Below are positions 35,763 through 47,699 of a stretch of DNA of 64,000 bases, one piece after another. The stretch is from the NCBI GenBank assembly GCA_031002005.1, contig JARYHS010009186.1, positions 249,765,199 through 249,829,198 on the forward strand, written 5' to 3'. A program made the translations under genes and the position numbers. Within the stretch, counting starts at the first letter, position 1; each line of letters starts with the position of its first letter. This DNA comes from Vandiemenella viatica (lineage: Eukaryota; Arthropoda; Insecta; Orthoptera; Morabidae). The notes beneath the pieces were generated by a model, which searched no databases, was not told the origin of the DNA, and saw only the letters and a list, made by a program, of their open reading frames with translations.

Positions 35763-36335
35763 AGGTTACCAACCTTTTTTGGGATACTGCCCTCTTTTCG
35801 GACAAAAAATACCCAACGCCTTTTTTTTCAGAAAATAGAACACACACTCCTCTTTGGTGAAGTGTACTATCACGTATGTAGCAAAACTAGGACATATTGC
35901 TAAATTTAAATTATTAAAAGATATAAATAAGATTGGTGTATTGATCAGCTTGATTAACAAATACACATTATGAAAAAATATTATTAATTAGAAGACTGAG
36001 TTTGGTGTAATGACACTAATTTTTTTTATATTTGGTTCCTTATTTGTCATCAGCGCTCTTAAAATCGCCAAGTTCCCCTATTGACAATCTGCTTCTTTTC
36101 TTAGCTACTACAAGAGCTAACTGTGCTAAATCCTCTTTTGGTCATATATGATAGTGTGAATCCAATTTAAAAACATTTCTGGTGCAGCCCTTAAAGCCGG
36201 AAATAACACTGGAAACCAGGGAAGTTCCAGTTGGTCCTCAACATCCGCTAAATTTGCCTCGGACCAGAAACACCCTCTATGATCCCTTCAACACCCACCG
36301 ATGGGTGGTATTGGCCCCTTTGGGAAACATTGGAC
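35763..36335. mobile_element. Possible decayed hAT element
   Basis: The left end reads GGTTACCAACCTTTTTTGGG. The right end, inverted, reads CCAATGTTTCCCAAAGGGG. Both resemble hAT ends with the (G)GTT/TGTTT...CC layout, but they are poorly matched to each other. Confidence 0.35.
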
Positions 36336-38925
36336 ATGAATATCGGAGCTGAAGGACTGTTTCCATAACATGTCACTAGTAGGCAAATTTTATCTATGTC
36401 CCACTATACAAAATGTAGCTAAGTCGAATCCAGTAGTAGGCTGGTGGTGAGCGATCGTACCTACTACATTGTCCCGAGGCTGACTGAGAAGTGAGATTTC
36501 TGTTATTGTTGTTTGGAGAAGATGTGGCCATGAATGATCTAATTACATCTCGGCCACTGTAGGGCAGGTAAATTTTAATACACTTACTTTGGTAAATATT
36601 ATCTCACTTCCCTTTTCCAGCACTGTCTGAAACATTTTGTTCTATCTTTTTGGGCAATTTTTATGAAGTTCTTTCGATTGAATCATGTTGAACGATGCAC
36701 ACCACAAGTGCGCGCCACAGTACGGCTTGCAGCATCGACTGCTAATTTCGCCTCGCCAAATGGCTCGGAGTGTTTCATTTAACATGGCTCCACCATACTT
36801 GTAGCAGTAAGGAACCTACGGGTCATAAAGAAAGCAATACTTAGCACACATATACTATATATACATACATACATATTATATACACAAGTAAGTTACTCCG
36901 TGATGTATTTTTCACGCATCCTCCACTTTTCTGATAAATGTACTGTAGTTAGCCCTGTGTAAGCGAAGTGGACCAATGTAGTTAGTAAGTAGCAGTAAAC
37001 AGCGGGTTGGCAACATTGTCAAACATCTCGACACTGTGCCACAGATGAGTTTTCGTAATCCTCAGCCAGATTCCATGAAGAGTTCAATAGATAATTCATA
37101 TACTGGAAACCTATATTTTCCAAAGAAAATCCGGGGACATGCCTGGTTCCTTACTTTCTAATGAGTTGAACATTGCACAGTATTAGCTATATGCACAACT
37201 GATGTGATTTCCAGCACTAAAATATAAATGTTTCTTCCTTGGTAATACAGTTATTTAATAAATGAAAAAACACCCTACTAAATGATTGCACATATTTTAC
37301 CTTAGAATGTATTTTTATCAGTAAAACATTGTTTGAAACCAATAAAGCATACATTTCCATGCAATGATTTTCCTAATTATGTCAGATCATTTACCAATAT
37401 TTCTAAGTTTTTACTTTTCTTTCATGTAGAACCAAAAATAAGCTGCTATGGGACACGTTCACCCTGCAATGTATTTTTATCAGTAAAATATTGTTTGAAA
37501 GTAATAAAGAATACATTTCCGTACAAGATTTTTCCTAATTATAATATGAAAACAGAGTGTTATCAGTAGTTATTTCCAAGTTTTTGTTTTCCGCGTTACA
37601 TTGAAAATGACCAGCTACCAAAAGTACGGAAAATATGCAGTTTCTATAACTCAGCCATCAAAAATCTATATGCTTTCTAATATGTGGCTGACAGGTATGT
37701 ATGATGAAAAATTGATTGTCATAAAACACGCTAATCTTGGAATTCATTTGTGAAGCTGGCAGAAACAAATTCATTAGGTGGAAGAGACATTTCTCAATAT
37801 GCTCTATCTTCGGAAACAGAGGTACTGAACACCCTTGTTAAATATTCGTCGTTAGGCACCAATCAACTGTTGCGGAACTAGCTATTAATGGATCACAACA
37901 ATTATTTAGTGGTAACACTGGACAAAATTATTTGGCTCAAGCGATATTATCCCAGAAACTGCTTGCTTGCATAAGCTACTATTTCCAAATCTTTTGCCTT
38001 GACATCAGACTGTGTTCAACTACAGATATTTGAAGCGACAGCATTTCTCAAGTACTTTGCAGGTTTCACTGTCCTAAAATTTTCTTCATTGTATTTTACA
38101 CCGCAGTGAAATGTATACTGTGTTCTAGGAACACAACGGGTGAAGCTATTGGCATATTTTTGATTGCATACATAAAATTGAACTGATTCACATAAGATAT
38201 TTATTAGAGGTACTAATTTAGAAATCATATCTCAAGCAGCTTTTGGAACAGCATAAATAAAGAAACTTGGAGAAAACAGTTAGATAAGGCCAAACGGTTA
38301 TGGGTTAGTAATTACTGGCATCCGGTGATAGCAATGGTCGACTGGCACCAACGGACTGCCAACAATCATATATGAAGGGACACTGTTCATATATATTTAC
38401 CAGGGCCACAATGTTATTAATGAGCAACAATTCTTTTTTTTTTTACAAATCAAAAGCATTTAATAATAATCGAGAGCATCATCTCAATCTAAAGTAGTTG
38501 CAAAATGGGTTGGGTTACTGTTGTGTCACTAGTTTTCATCGACGACATGACTGGCACTAGGATTCTCGGGCTCCATGTAAGCATTCTGAGCCCTCCACCC
38601 CCAACAAAATTTTTTACTTTTAACTTTGGTTTTTTGGATAAAGTCAGAAAATTTTTATGCAACAAATCAAATAACTTTCTTTTAAGAAAGCTTTTTAATG
38701 TTCGGGGGTCCGGTTGCTTCCGAGAATCCTAGGAAGGGCCCCTCCAGAAGGCACGGGGCCCGTAGCATTTGCTAACTCTTGCTATGTGGCTAATCCAGTA
38801 GTGTGCATACTTCAGCTTGCATATGAAGATAGGTGAAATATTTCACAGACTGAAACACGAGCATCCAAATTTAGCCTCGTAATGGTCACACCCTAGATCT
38901 GTCTTCACAGAAAGCATTTTTTTTG
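36336..38925. other. Intergenic, no gene seen
   Basis: A diverged direct duplication (TGTATTTTTATCAGTAAAA...) occurs at about 37308 and 37470. No coding feature. Confidence 0.5.
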
Positions 38926-38927
38926 GT

Positions 38928-39010
38928 TAGAGCTTTACGCCCTCACCGAAGTAATTACAGACGGGCAAGGACTGGGAGGAAATTCAGCCATGACCTTCCT
39001 TGTCCTTCAC
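38928..39010 (-). repeat. SINE family 1, 3' fragment
   Basis: It has the TTACGCC...GACGGG(C)AAGGA...GGAA(G)GAATTC-type 3' body only. Confidence 0.5.
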
Positions 39011-39149
39011 TGTACTATGGTTTGCATTTTATGATAATTATTAACTGTGTTTAACCATATACCCCAGAAGCAATACACTTACAAACTTATCTTTTCATCA
39101 CATTAATTTTCTCTTAAATTGTTTCTATATTTGACGTAAATTTGTTCAC

Positions 39150-39390
39150 ACATTCCTTAATTTATTTCAGTCTGTTGACTCCCTTACCTATAAATGAAAT
39201 TTTCCTACTTCCTTATGCCAAAAGTCAAGTGCTTCCCCTACAATTAATTATTCTCCCAATACCCATCCAAGTCACATCACCTGTGTAAGCATTATACACT
39301 TGTACCATTCTGTCTTCCAAATTACTCTCAACCAAATTCCAGTACCAGGTACTGATCTGTGTTCCACAGTTCCACAAACAATACTGTATT
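39150..39390 (-). mobile_element. LINE family A tail fragment
   Basis: The - strand resembles the family-A block order (GKGV-like, then DH-rich, then LEDR-like), with many mutations. Confidence 0.5.
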
Positions 39391-39549
39391 TGACTACTCC
39401 ATGAAAATGGTTTTAAATTGTTTATTGGTACACCTTATTCACCGAGTACAGAGATATTTTGACGAAAGTGCCTTATTTTGCGTAAAATTCAAAGTTAAAA
39501 TTTAAATAATTTAAAGCCCGCCAAAGCTGCCTGGCGCGAGCAACGACAC

Positions 39550-41510
39550 TCGTGATGTGTAAAAGATGCGGCTGCGAATGGAGCGTTTCCTATTACCCAA
39601 GTTTTCAACTATTTTTATTGTTTGTTGCTGGTTATTTCTTGTTATTAATTAACGTTTGTTTTGAATATAAAATCGAGAACAATTTGTAAAAGCCTACAGC
39701 GGAAAAATATTGAAAGTAGACACCTTATTTGTGGGGCTAGCTATAGAAACAACCACTGAGTTTTATTCTGTGGAGCTTAAAAATGTAACAACTTCAATTT
39801 GATATTGCGACAAAGTCATTTACGATTTTCTGTGAAGCTCATTTATACCACAATTTCGTAAAGTTAAATGTAATACATTGTTTAAGGCGATTATTGTTAG
39901 GGTTAGGGTCCTTAGGTTCGATCCTCGCTTCGGAATATGTTTAATTTGTTTTATTTGTCGTTTTCTTTGGATACTAGTTGCTGTTGGTTGCATTGCATAA
40001 TCATTTTTTCCCAAATCCACGAAAACATCAATCTAATTTTTCTTTTCTTTTTTCTGAAGGATTCACAACTTTTAGGATAACAAGTGAATTACAACCATTT
40101 GAAACAACCAAAGAAGGTTTCAAAAAGGAAATTGGACATTACTTGCACACCGAAAAAAATGTTTAAAAAAAAAAAATGAAAATTACCACTCTTCAATCAA
40201 GCAGCTACCTGGACACTACTTATTAGTTGCTTCTCTTTATGTTAATAGTAAACACTTAAACATCACAATTTCTTCACGTGAGATGAAGTGAAATGAGGTA
40301 GGTAAATGAATAAATAAACAAATTATATTCAAAGTAGATAAACCATATTACTCGGAACAAAGGTTTAATTTCCACAAATTCACACGTAGCAATAGAGAAA
40401 AAAGTTTGAACAACGGGCTTCCTGTGAACCACTGATCAAGAGCTCCAGTCGTCTGAGCTTGGTCAATGATTACGCTTTGTTTCTGCGTGCTAGTAGTGAT
40501 TTAGTGAGTTGTGTGTTGCTATATCTTTTGGCAAGTCTCAAGGTAAGTTTACGCATGATATTTCCGTAATACAATTTTAAACATAATCATTAGCATTGTT
40601 AAAACAGAGCAAGATTATTTTAATTTAAAAAAAAAAAAAACTGAGCCAATTTCATGTTGAGTTTTAGTTAATTATACCGATCTCTTACCATATTTATTTA
40701 AAAGGGCTACAAGAAATACCTTAATTTGTTTGCGCATGTTTGCGACAACCATACAACTTTTCTTTATTTTTAGCATGACTGCACAAATTTCGCGTACAGA
40801 ATTTTTTGACATATGGTCAGGGGCGTAGCTACTATGGGGCTAGGCGGTGTAGTGCACCGGGGCCCCTACGCTCAGGGGGCCCCCAAGCATATCTCTGGGG
40901 GCCCCAAAGCGCACCTCTGGGGGCCCCCAAGCGCAGTTCAGAGGCCCACGAGCCTGCCTTCATGGCAAACTGGCGACTTTTTTTTTAGCTCTCCATTCAT
41001 CTAAGGGGACCCCTGAGACACAGGAAGGCCCTCTCACTGCTCAAAGGGTCCCTAAGCACAACTCAAGGGCCCCATCCTCAGCTCAGGGGGCCCTTACCAG
41101 CAACACAAAGCAAAAAAAAGGCCGCCCATCTGGTCGAGGGCCCAAAATAAATTTTTTGCACCGGGGCCCTTGTTGACCCAGCTACGCCACTGCATATGGT
41201 TTGCTAATGCAAAACAATCAATCTCTAACTTTTAGTTTAAATATAAATGATTCTCAAATTGAATCTGTTACATTTTTAAGCTCGGCAGAATAAAAGTCGG
41301 GGTTTTTTCTATAGCTAGCCCCACAAAGACATTTATTTTCAATATTTTTCCGCTATAGGTTTTTCAAATTGTTCTCGATTTTGTATTCAAAATGAAATTC
41401 CATTAATAACAAGAAATGACTAGCAACAAACAACAAAAAATAGTTGAAAACTTGGATAATATTAACGCTCCATTCTTAACCGCAGCGTTTACAGACGTGT
41501 GACGTCACTC
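39550..41510. mobile_element. Element with long inverted arms about 1.45 kb apart
   Basis: About 39550-39805 and 41250-41510 are inverted, roughly 80-85% alike by eye. Shared segments include CTATAGCTAGCCCCACAAA, CAATATTTTTCCGCT and CAAATTGTTCTCGATTTT. The spacer contains the hAT MITE at 40818-41192, so the arms are older. No transposase is visible between them. Confidence 0.65.
40818..41192. mobile_element. hAT MITE with exact 8-bp target duplication
   Basis: CATATGGT stands immediately outside both ends (40810-40817 and 41193-41200). The ends are CAGGGGCGTAGCTACTATGG and, inverted, CAGTGGCGTAGCTGGGTCAA. Subterminal blocks ending CACCGGGGCCC are also inverted. The interior is built of GGGGGCCC-type repeats and has no open frame. 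Confidence 0.9.
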
Positions 41511-43150
41511 AAGCGTCTACCAATTCTAGAGCGTTTTCTGTCACGTGGCCAGAGGTGAGAAAAGGTTATTTTTTATTTCGCTTTTTTATTAAAAATAATC
41601 CACTTTTCTTTTCAAAATTCAAAAAATTAGCTTCCTGAAGCATTAATCTACGAGAAGGACTACAATTTATAATATATTTTTAATACTGTCAAATAGCCTA
41701 TTCCAGTTGCCTTTCTCTGCACTCCATTCATAGCTGCCATATTTGATACTCGTAACATTCGTCCTACACTATCCAGTAATACTCGAGCAAGGCCCTGGTT
41801 AAGGTTAGTATCTTTACTTCCTTACTTTAATAGTAAATTCCCTCTTCACTGTCTCCAGCAGATGCAGGAATTTGAAACCCTCCCTGCACAACTGGGTTTA
41901 TTATAAAATTATATGCCATCAACAAAAAATTTATCCTATGCCTTACAATAATATAAAATCTTTGTTCGTATATCTTTGAACCTAATATGTCCTTTTTTGG
42001 TATTTATCTCAATTGCATGTTGACCTATCCAGCTGGATATTCTGCCTAGATTCCCATTACAGTTCACAATTATCTTGTGATTTAATATAATGTTTCGGAT
42101 GACTAGATGAGTGAACAAGGTGTTTACACATATTTCAGTGATTGAATTATGTGTTGCCATCTTCTGGTCAAGATGTTTAATGAGAATTCAATCGCTGAAA
42201 TATGGCTAGTCACCAGAGAACAGTATATTAATTCTCAATGCCAAGAAAAACTTTGTTCTTATATATCTCTTGTTTCAATCCTATAGTATAACATTAATCT
42301 ATGCACACAAAACTTAAATTCTCACTGTAAATCACCAACACAATAATTCATTAGAATATTGAAGAGCATTTGTCCCAGCAAAGTTTGTTTGCCACATCTC
42401 AAGAAATTCTCTATCCAAACAGCCACTTTTTGATTCAAGCCACCATTCATTTACCACCATTTGTACCAGGGCTACACTATCAACCTGTCTTATCCCTTTA
42501 ATCTGAAATCTATGGCAATTAGGCCTAAAAATGTGACTCATTTACGATCCCTTTTTTTTTAATCTCATTCTCAAGTCATCCACTGACTTACCTACCAGAA
42601 TGATCAAACTGTCTGTAATTCACAACCCTATTTGTCTCCCACCTTTACTACTATGGCATTTATCCAGTCCTCTGGTATAAAGCTAGTCTCCATACTCAAT
42701 TTAAATGGTATCTTTGGTGGCTAAACTGATTAAGGAAGGACAGAGAAACCAAATTTGGTTATTACTGCATTAGTCACCAGTCAACATTGTTCACTGAAAA
42801 CAGAACTGGACTTACAGCCCCAATAGGATAGAAATATGCCAGCAAATATCAAATCTAGAGATCAGTAGCCAACTGCTAGTTGTCAAATAACTATCATACA
42901 ACTGATTGTCTTAACCATACTAATTTGAGATTAAATAGTGCTACTCAATAACAGGACAGGGTGAAACTTGTATTTATGTATTGACATATGTATCATAGCT
43001 ATCTCTTATTTTGTTCCTTAATCTACTTCATTTATTTTTGAGGGAAAAAATAAATACAAACAATGATAAAAAACTACAGAAGTTTTTTTCTCTTAGAAGA
43101 AAGCATAAAATAAGTCAATGAGACAGAGAAAAAAATATATTATCCATAGC
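41511..43150. other. Intergenic, no gene seen
   Basis: AT-rich; a possible diverged LINE tail at about 41690-41830 on the - strand. Nothing else recognised. Confidence 0.45.
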
Positions 43151-43153
43151 AGT

Positions 43154-43159
43154 TTTATT
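43154..43159 (-). terminator. CSTF1: CSTF1 poly(A) signal
   Basis: AATAAA on the - strand, 51 bases past the CSTF1 stop codon, in a T/A-rich 3' UTR. It is the nearest canonical signal. Confidence 0.7.
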
Positions 43160-43209
43160 GACCTTATAACTAAAACAATAATGACATAAATATATTTCAG
43201 TAAGATAGT

Positions 43210-43316
43210 TCAGTGCATCCTCCGGAACCAGAAACGAGCACGGAAGTCGTCTGAGCAGGTGAGGAAGGCTGGTGCTGTGGGTGAGTGTGCAATCAGCCGC
43301 ACCGGACCATTGTGGC
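43210..43316 (-). CDS. CSTF1: CSTF1 (CstF-50), last exon
   Basis: This encodes the end of cleavage stimulation factor subunit 1, the WD40 subunit of the CstF complex that acts with CPSF in pre-mRNA 3'-end cleavage and polyadenylation in the nucleus. It reads [20 protein letters not shown], then [14 protein letters not shown] and a stop. The block [16 protein letters not shown] is nearly invariant in animal CstF-50 and forms the last WD blade. The acceptor is TGTTGACAG; the junction with the previous exon is phase 1 and restores a Gly codon. The extreme C-terminus (RRMH) is a few residues shorter than the vertebrate form. Confidence 0.93.
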
Positions 43317-43654
43317 CTGTCAACAGTAACATGGCAAAATTCTTAGGAAAAAAGTAAAATTTGCAAAAGTGGCAAATGGTCCTAAAAAATAAAAGGATTT
43401 AATAATTGTACTATCACAGCTGTAAACAACAAAATGTTATAAGGTAGTACCAATATACATGACTTTCAAAATTTGGTATTTTTAGGAACAGAACTAGAAA
43501 CCAGAGACAATAGAAAACAATAGAAAAATAAGGTTTGTCTACAAGGCATATACAGTATAATAGTATGTTCCATATTAAAATAAAACTGGATAATGGTGAC
43601 AATAAAACTGCTGTTAAGCACTGAAATAAGATAGGCTTTGGAAAATAACCCATC

Positions 43655-43845
43655 ATTTGCCACAGATAAGGCAGGGAGGGAGACAACACACAAAAAAAAA
43701 CCACACACACCCACTTCAAAATATTTTGGTTAATAATTTTACTCATGTAGGAGAAGAGTCATATGGTTGGTGGAAAGATGTGTACACACCCAGACCTACC
43801 ACATATATGAACCAAAGATGAAAAAAGAAGGAAGGGTGAGGATTA
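43655..43845 (+). repeat. Foldback-family monomer, highly diverged
   Basis: It shares the GGCAGGGAGGGAG, CAACACACAAA and CAAAATATT(T)TGGTTAA order with the copies at 46370-47170. It is the oldest of the five. Confidence 0.4.
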
Positions 43846-43897
43846 AACCAATGGGGATGGAGGTGACCAATGATAGCTGTAGGAGAGTATAATCTCT

Positions 43898-46345
43898 GTG
43901 ATGATTAGGGCCCGGATATATAGCACGTAAAACATCTAATATATGCATGCAAATATGCACAAAAAAGTCCTAAAATATGCACTAACAATTAAAGAATATG
44001 CACTAACAATTAACGAATCTACACTAACAATTAACGAATATACACTAACAATTAACGAACATGGACTAACTATTAAAGAATATACAGTTATCAAATGATT
44101 TATTTTATGTCAACTCACTGATATACACGTTTCATTCCTTACAAAATGATGAATCACAATATGTTACCAACAGTTTTTCAATGTTTTCAGGGGTCAAAGA
44201 TTTTCTGTTGTCAGACAAAATTAGTTTATAAGCCGAAAATGATCGTTCCACGTCAACGGACGTTATTGGGCAATACTTGTACGATGGTGCTGACTGTTCG
44301 GAACATTCATCTGGCAAAGATTGTGTGGTTCCACTTAAATACGTATTAATTGATTGAATCTTTTGCAGACCTGGGTTTGAGTCTAACACCCTGCTGAGTT
44401 TAGATTTAACTTTTTCTCCAATTTCACCAGGGACGGCATTTAAAGAAGAAATTGTTTTGTGAAGCAACTGAATAGACTCGTGAAGGGGTGCACCGCTAGT
44501 TTCTAGACCCTTAATAGCATTAGAAAGTGACGAATAGTGTACATGGATGAAATTGATATCTCGATATACAGTATCACAATCAAATGCGCACTTTGCTTCA
44601 CGAACACACGCAGCACGATCGTCATGACCAATACTTGTAACCACATCTTTCACTTGATGAAGTTCTCCTGGTAGAACAGCACTGCAGACAACCAAGTTCC
44701 CCATCTAGTGAGAACAGGTTCCGGTGGAAGAGGAACCTCAGGCAGACGATCCTTATAAAAACTGTACACGCGCTGGTGCTTTTAGGACACTTTTTTTCCA
44801 CTTGAAATTACTTTGTTAACTGAAGGAAATAGAGAACGTATCTCTTCTGCAATGCGATGTAATCCATGCGCCAAACATGTAACATGGATCAGATTGGGGA
44901 AAAACACTCGAAGCGACTGACCAGCTTTTAACATATATGAAGCTGCGTCTGTGATTAAAACACGCACCTTGTAACAATCACTCTCCGATTCAGTAGGCCA
45001 CAGAAGTCGCAGGGAATCGTTTATAAATCTTGCAATTGTACTGTGGTTGGTTTCTCTAACACTTTGGTGTTGAAAGTAATGTGGTTTTCCGGGTTCTTCT
45101 TGACATAGTTTGCCCACTATAAAGTTCGCTACGTATCGGCCACATGAATCGGTTGTTTCATCTACCGATATCCAGACACAGTTCCCCTCCTATGTCAGAC
45201 CGAATTGAATCCAGGACAGAATCGTGTAGAGAGAGCAAATAATTTTTCCTGAGGGTGGATTCATCCGGTATCCTTTGATTAACACAATACTTTTGAAGAA
45301 ATGCTCGTAGATCTGGATTATTCAATTTATGCAGCGGGATATTGCTGCATACAAAAGCCTTACACAGGTCAGCAGAGAATGTATTAACAGACCGTGATAC
45401 CTGAGTTAAAAGTAGCTGTTGCGTGTTCCTATTCTTTTCTTTTGACCTGAGATGTACAGCTGTTTTAGAATGCTGTTCAAGTTGAAATTTTTTCTCACAT
45501 TTTATATTCTTCTCACATACTTGACAGTACACAACTTCACCGTCACTAGAATAGTCACTGTTGCCTGAAATCCACTGCTTAATTAAAACTGATCTTGTGC
45601 ATTTTTCTTTAGGCATTTTTGGAGTCAGATTAAAGAAACTTAATCTTAGCACACGAACACTCCTGTCAACACAAACTTTGAGAGGCTACTGTTTTTGGAA
45701 AGGAATGTACACGTCCCTTTAAAAGTACGAATCCCTCAGGTCTGGAAGCCAGGAATCTGTTCTCAGGAAAACTGGCTCGTACCGCAATTAGGGGAATATT
45801 CCCGAAAAGATTAAAGAAAACCGCTGGCCTTCCCGGTAGTTGTCGCACGAATAAACACACTGGTAGATAACGAATATTCCAAGTGGGGGTAAATACTTGT
45901 GACTGTCGTCTCCTCAAACAAGAATTTGCCGCCTGAGGGAGAATAGAGCTATTCTTTGATTTTGCCGACCCCACCCGCCCTTCCCGTGAATGTTACCGCT
46001 CAGGGCAGTAGAGAAGGTCGCCGCCACACAAATTTTCCATTTGCAGCACCTCCAAACATGTCACTGTGTGAGTTTGGATAAGGTAGAAAATTCTCTACAT
46101 GTGAATGCCAGTACAAAAAAATCCTGTTTACTCCAAGAATTTAACTTACTTGTTGCGGTTGCCAAGGATGTCCAACATACAGGTACATTAGGCTTTACAG
46201 TTTCTTCAGAAGTATCGGATATTCAGTTATGAGATGAAATAAAAGCTAAAATATGCACATATCCATAAAATATGCACTAACCCTCAAAATATGCATTTGC
46301 ATATGCGCATATGCTTTTTTGAAAAATCCGGGCCCTAGTGATGAT
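43898..46345 (-). mobile_element. Complete hAT element (43906-46337) with 8-bp target duplication
   Basis: The 12-bp ends are perfect inverses (TAGGGCCCGGAT), and GTGATGAT directly flanks both (43898-43905 and 46338-46345). Both subterminal zones carry repeated AATATGCA motifs: the left has about five tandem units of AATATGCACTAACAATTAA at 43968-44095, the right has three or four more at 46248-46310. Such motifs usually bind the transposase. The element is 2432 bp. Its transposase on the - strand is broken, so it is probably immobile unless supplied in trans. It sits in the last intron of CSTF1. Confidence 0.95.
44132..45652 (-). pseudogene. hAT transposase, CGGBP1-like group, frameshifted
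   Basis: Three open pieces on the - strand. The first (45652-45158) has a BED-type zinc finger with C-x2-C (YCQVCEKN) and later H-x4-H (QHSKTAVH) spacing, as in CGGBP1-like hAT proteins. The second (45117-44782) has [13 protein letters not shown] (catalytic Asp region) and [17 protein letters not shown] (the conserved C-x2-H). The third (44704-44132) ends with ITSVDVERSFSAYKLILSDN and LTPENIEKLLV, the hAT dimerisation region. A stop or frame change lies near 45158, another near 44780, and one around 44650-44700, where an LTRWGTW block occurs in a different frame. The full length would be about 500 residues. Confidence 0.85.
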
Positions 46346-46369
46346 TAGTCGACGTAGGATATTTTATAT

Positions 46370-46545
46370 ATATAACAATGGAAGGGATAGAACTGCCACG
46401 AGGCAATATTTATATGGAAAGGATAGATAAAACATACCCAACACTCACCAAAGATGAAGGGAGGAGGGCAACAGCAACACAAAACAATACACAAAGACAG
46501 AAAATACAATATTTCTGGTTAAACCCTTTGTCAAGTTAAAAGAAG
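46370..46545 (+). repeat. Foldback-family monomer
   Basis: It carries the whole left-half unit: TAACAATGGAAGG, then TGCCACGAGGCAATATT, then CACTCACCAAAGATGAAGGG, then ATACAATATTTCTGGTTAAA, ending at about 46535 in CAAGTTAAAAG. It has no inverted partner. The hAT element ends just upstream, at 46337. Confidence 0.7.
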
Positions 46546-46837
46546 TAAGTGGTTGAGCTCGTGCAAGCCTTGCGTTTGACGCAGCCACTCATAGAATGAA
46601 ACTGACTGTAGGAGGTGGTGGGGGCAGCAACAATAATATAAATGCAAGTATAAATCACAAGAAAGATTAAAATGGGAAATAATAATAACAATCATTGAAA
46701 AAATAATCATAAAAATAATAAATAAATTTAAAAAATGAAAATTTAAATATATATGAATCTATTGTGCCGGCCAGTGATGGGTGTACAGGGTGAGGATGGA
46801 AGATGATATCGGAAATTTCATCTTTTATAAGAGTAAA

Positions 46838-47185
46838 TAAGTAAATAAATATATGTAACAATGAAAGGAAAGAAATGCCGCGAAGCAATATTAACATGGA
46901 AAAGAAAAGGAAAATACACCCGACACTCACCAAAGTTGAAGGGAGGAGGGCAGCAGCAACACAAAACAACACACAAACAAATAAAATACAATATTTCTGG
47001 TGAAAATCCCTTTTTCAATTTAACAGAGGCAATTTTCCTCTGTTAACTTGAAAAAGGGATTATCACCCAAAATATTGTATTTTCTTTGTTTGTTTGTTGT
47101 TTTGTGTTGCTGCTGCCCTCCTCCCTTCAACTTTGGTGAGTGTTGGGTGTATTTTCCCTTTCTTTTCAATGTAAGTAAATAAATA
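46838..47185. mobile_element. Foldback retroposon, copy 1, with 14-bp target duplication
   Basis: The inverted arms 46899-47029 and 47037-47167 are 131 bases each with a 7-base centre. To the left of the left arm lies a further about 45 bases (GTAACAATGAAAGG...GCAATATTAACAT) absent on the right. TAAGTAAATAAATA occurs at 46838-46851 and 47172-47185. The centre of each arm carries TTGAAAAAGGG...CCCAAAATATT (or its inverse). It lies in the last CSTF1 intron. Confidence 0.75.
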
Positions 47186-47565
47186 AATAAAATTAAAAAG
47201 ATATAAAAAATATATTAACAACGTATTATCAAAATCAACTGTAAAATTGTAAGTAACAGGTTTTCTGTAGGGTCTCGGTGTAGATTGAGGTCAAAGGTAT
47301 GTCTGGTGTCTAGGATGTGTTGATAGATCAGTTCCCATATACAGAGATCTCTGGAGAGGTAGTGGTGTTCAGAAAACTCTGACAGCTCTAACCGTAAAAC
47401 AAGTGTTAAGATTGTAGGAATCGTGTGAACTGGCGTGGATTGCCATTACTATACCTGAATGAATTAACAGTAAATACCTCTAAAAGTAATTGTTAAGTAT
47501 GAAAATTAACATATATCACAGAAGTATATTGATAAAAGGTATGAATAGCCTGAAACAAAACTTAC

Positions 47566-47697
47566 CAAGTGACAGGAGCTGCTTGCGGGAAGCATTGCGC
47601 GAGTTCCAAGCACAAAGTGAAGTGGTAGCTTCATCAGGAAACAACACATAGTCCTCTGTATGGTTAAAGACAGCCTGTGCACGATGCTCCTGCTTGC
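47566..47697 (-). CDS. CSTF1: CSTF1, penultimate exon
   Basis: Acceptor ATCATAG and donor GTAAGT bound 132 bases. It encodes [20 protein letters not shown], then [20 protein letters not shown] and LSL. The segment (H)[17 protein letters not shown] is diagnostic for CstF-50 in animals. Both junctions are phase 1 and restore Gly codons. It forms the sixth to seventh WD blade. The intron to the last exon is 4.2 kb and holds the hAT and foldback inserts. Confidence 0.93.
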
Positions 47698-47699
47698 CT

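Noticed and set aside
39888..39912. TTAGGGTTAGGG telomere-like motif
   Set aside because: Only two units, and the usual insect telomere repeat is TTAGG; likely chance.
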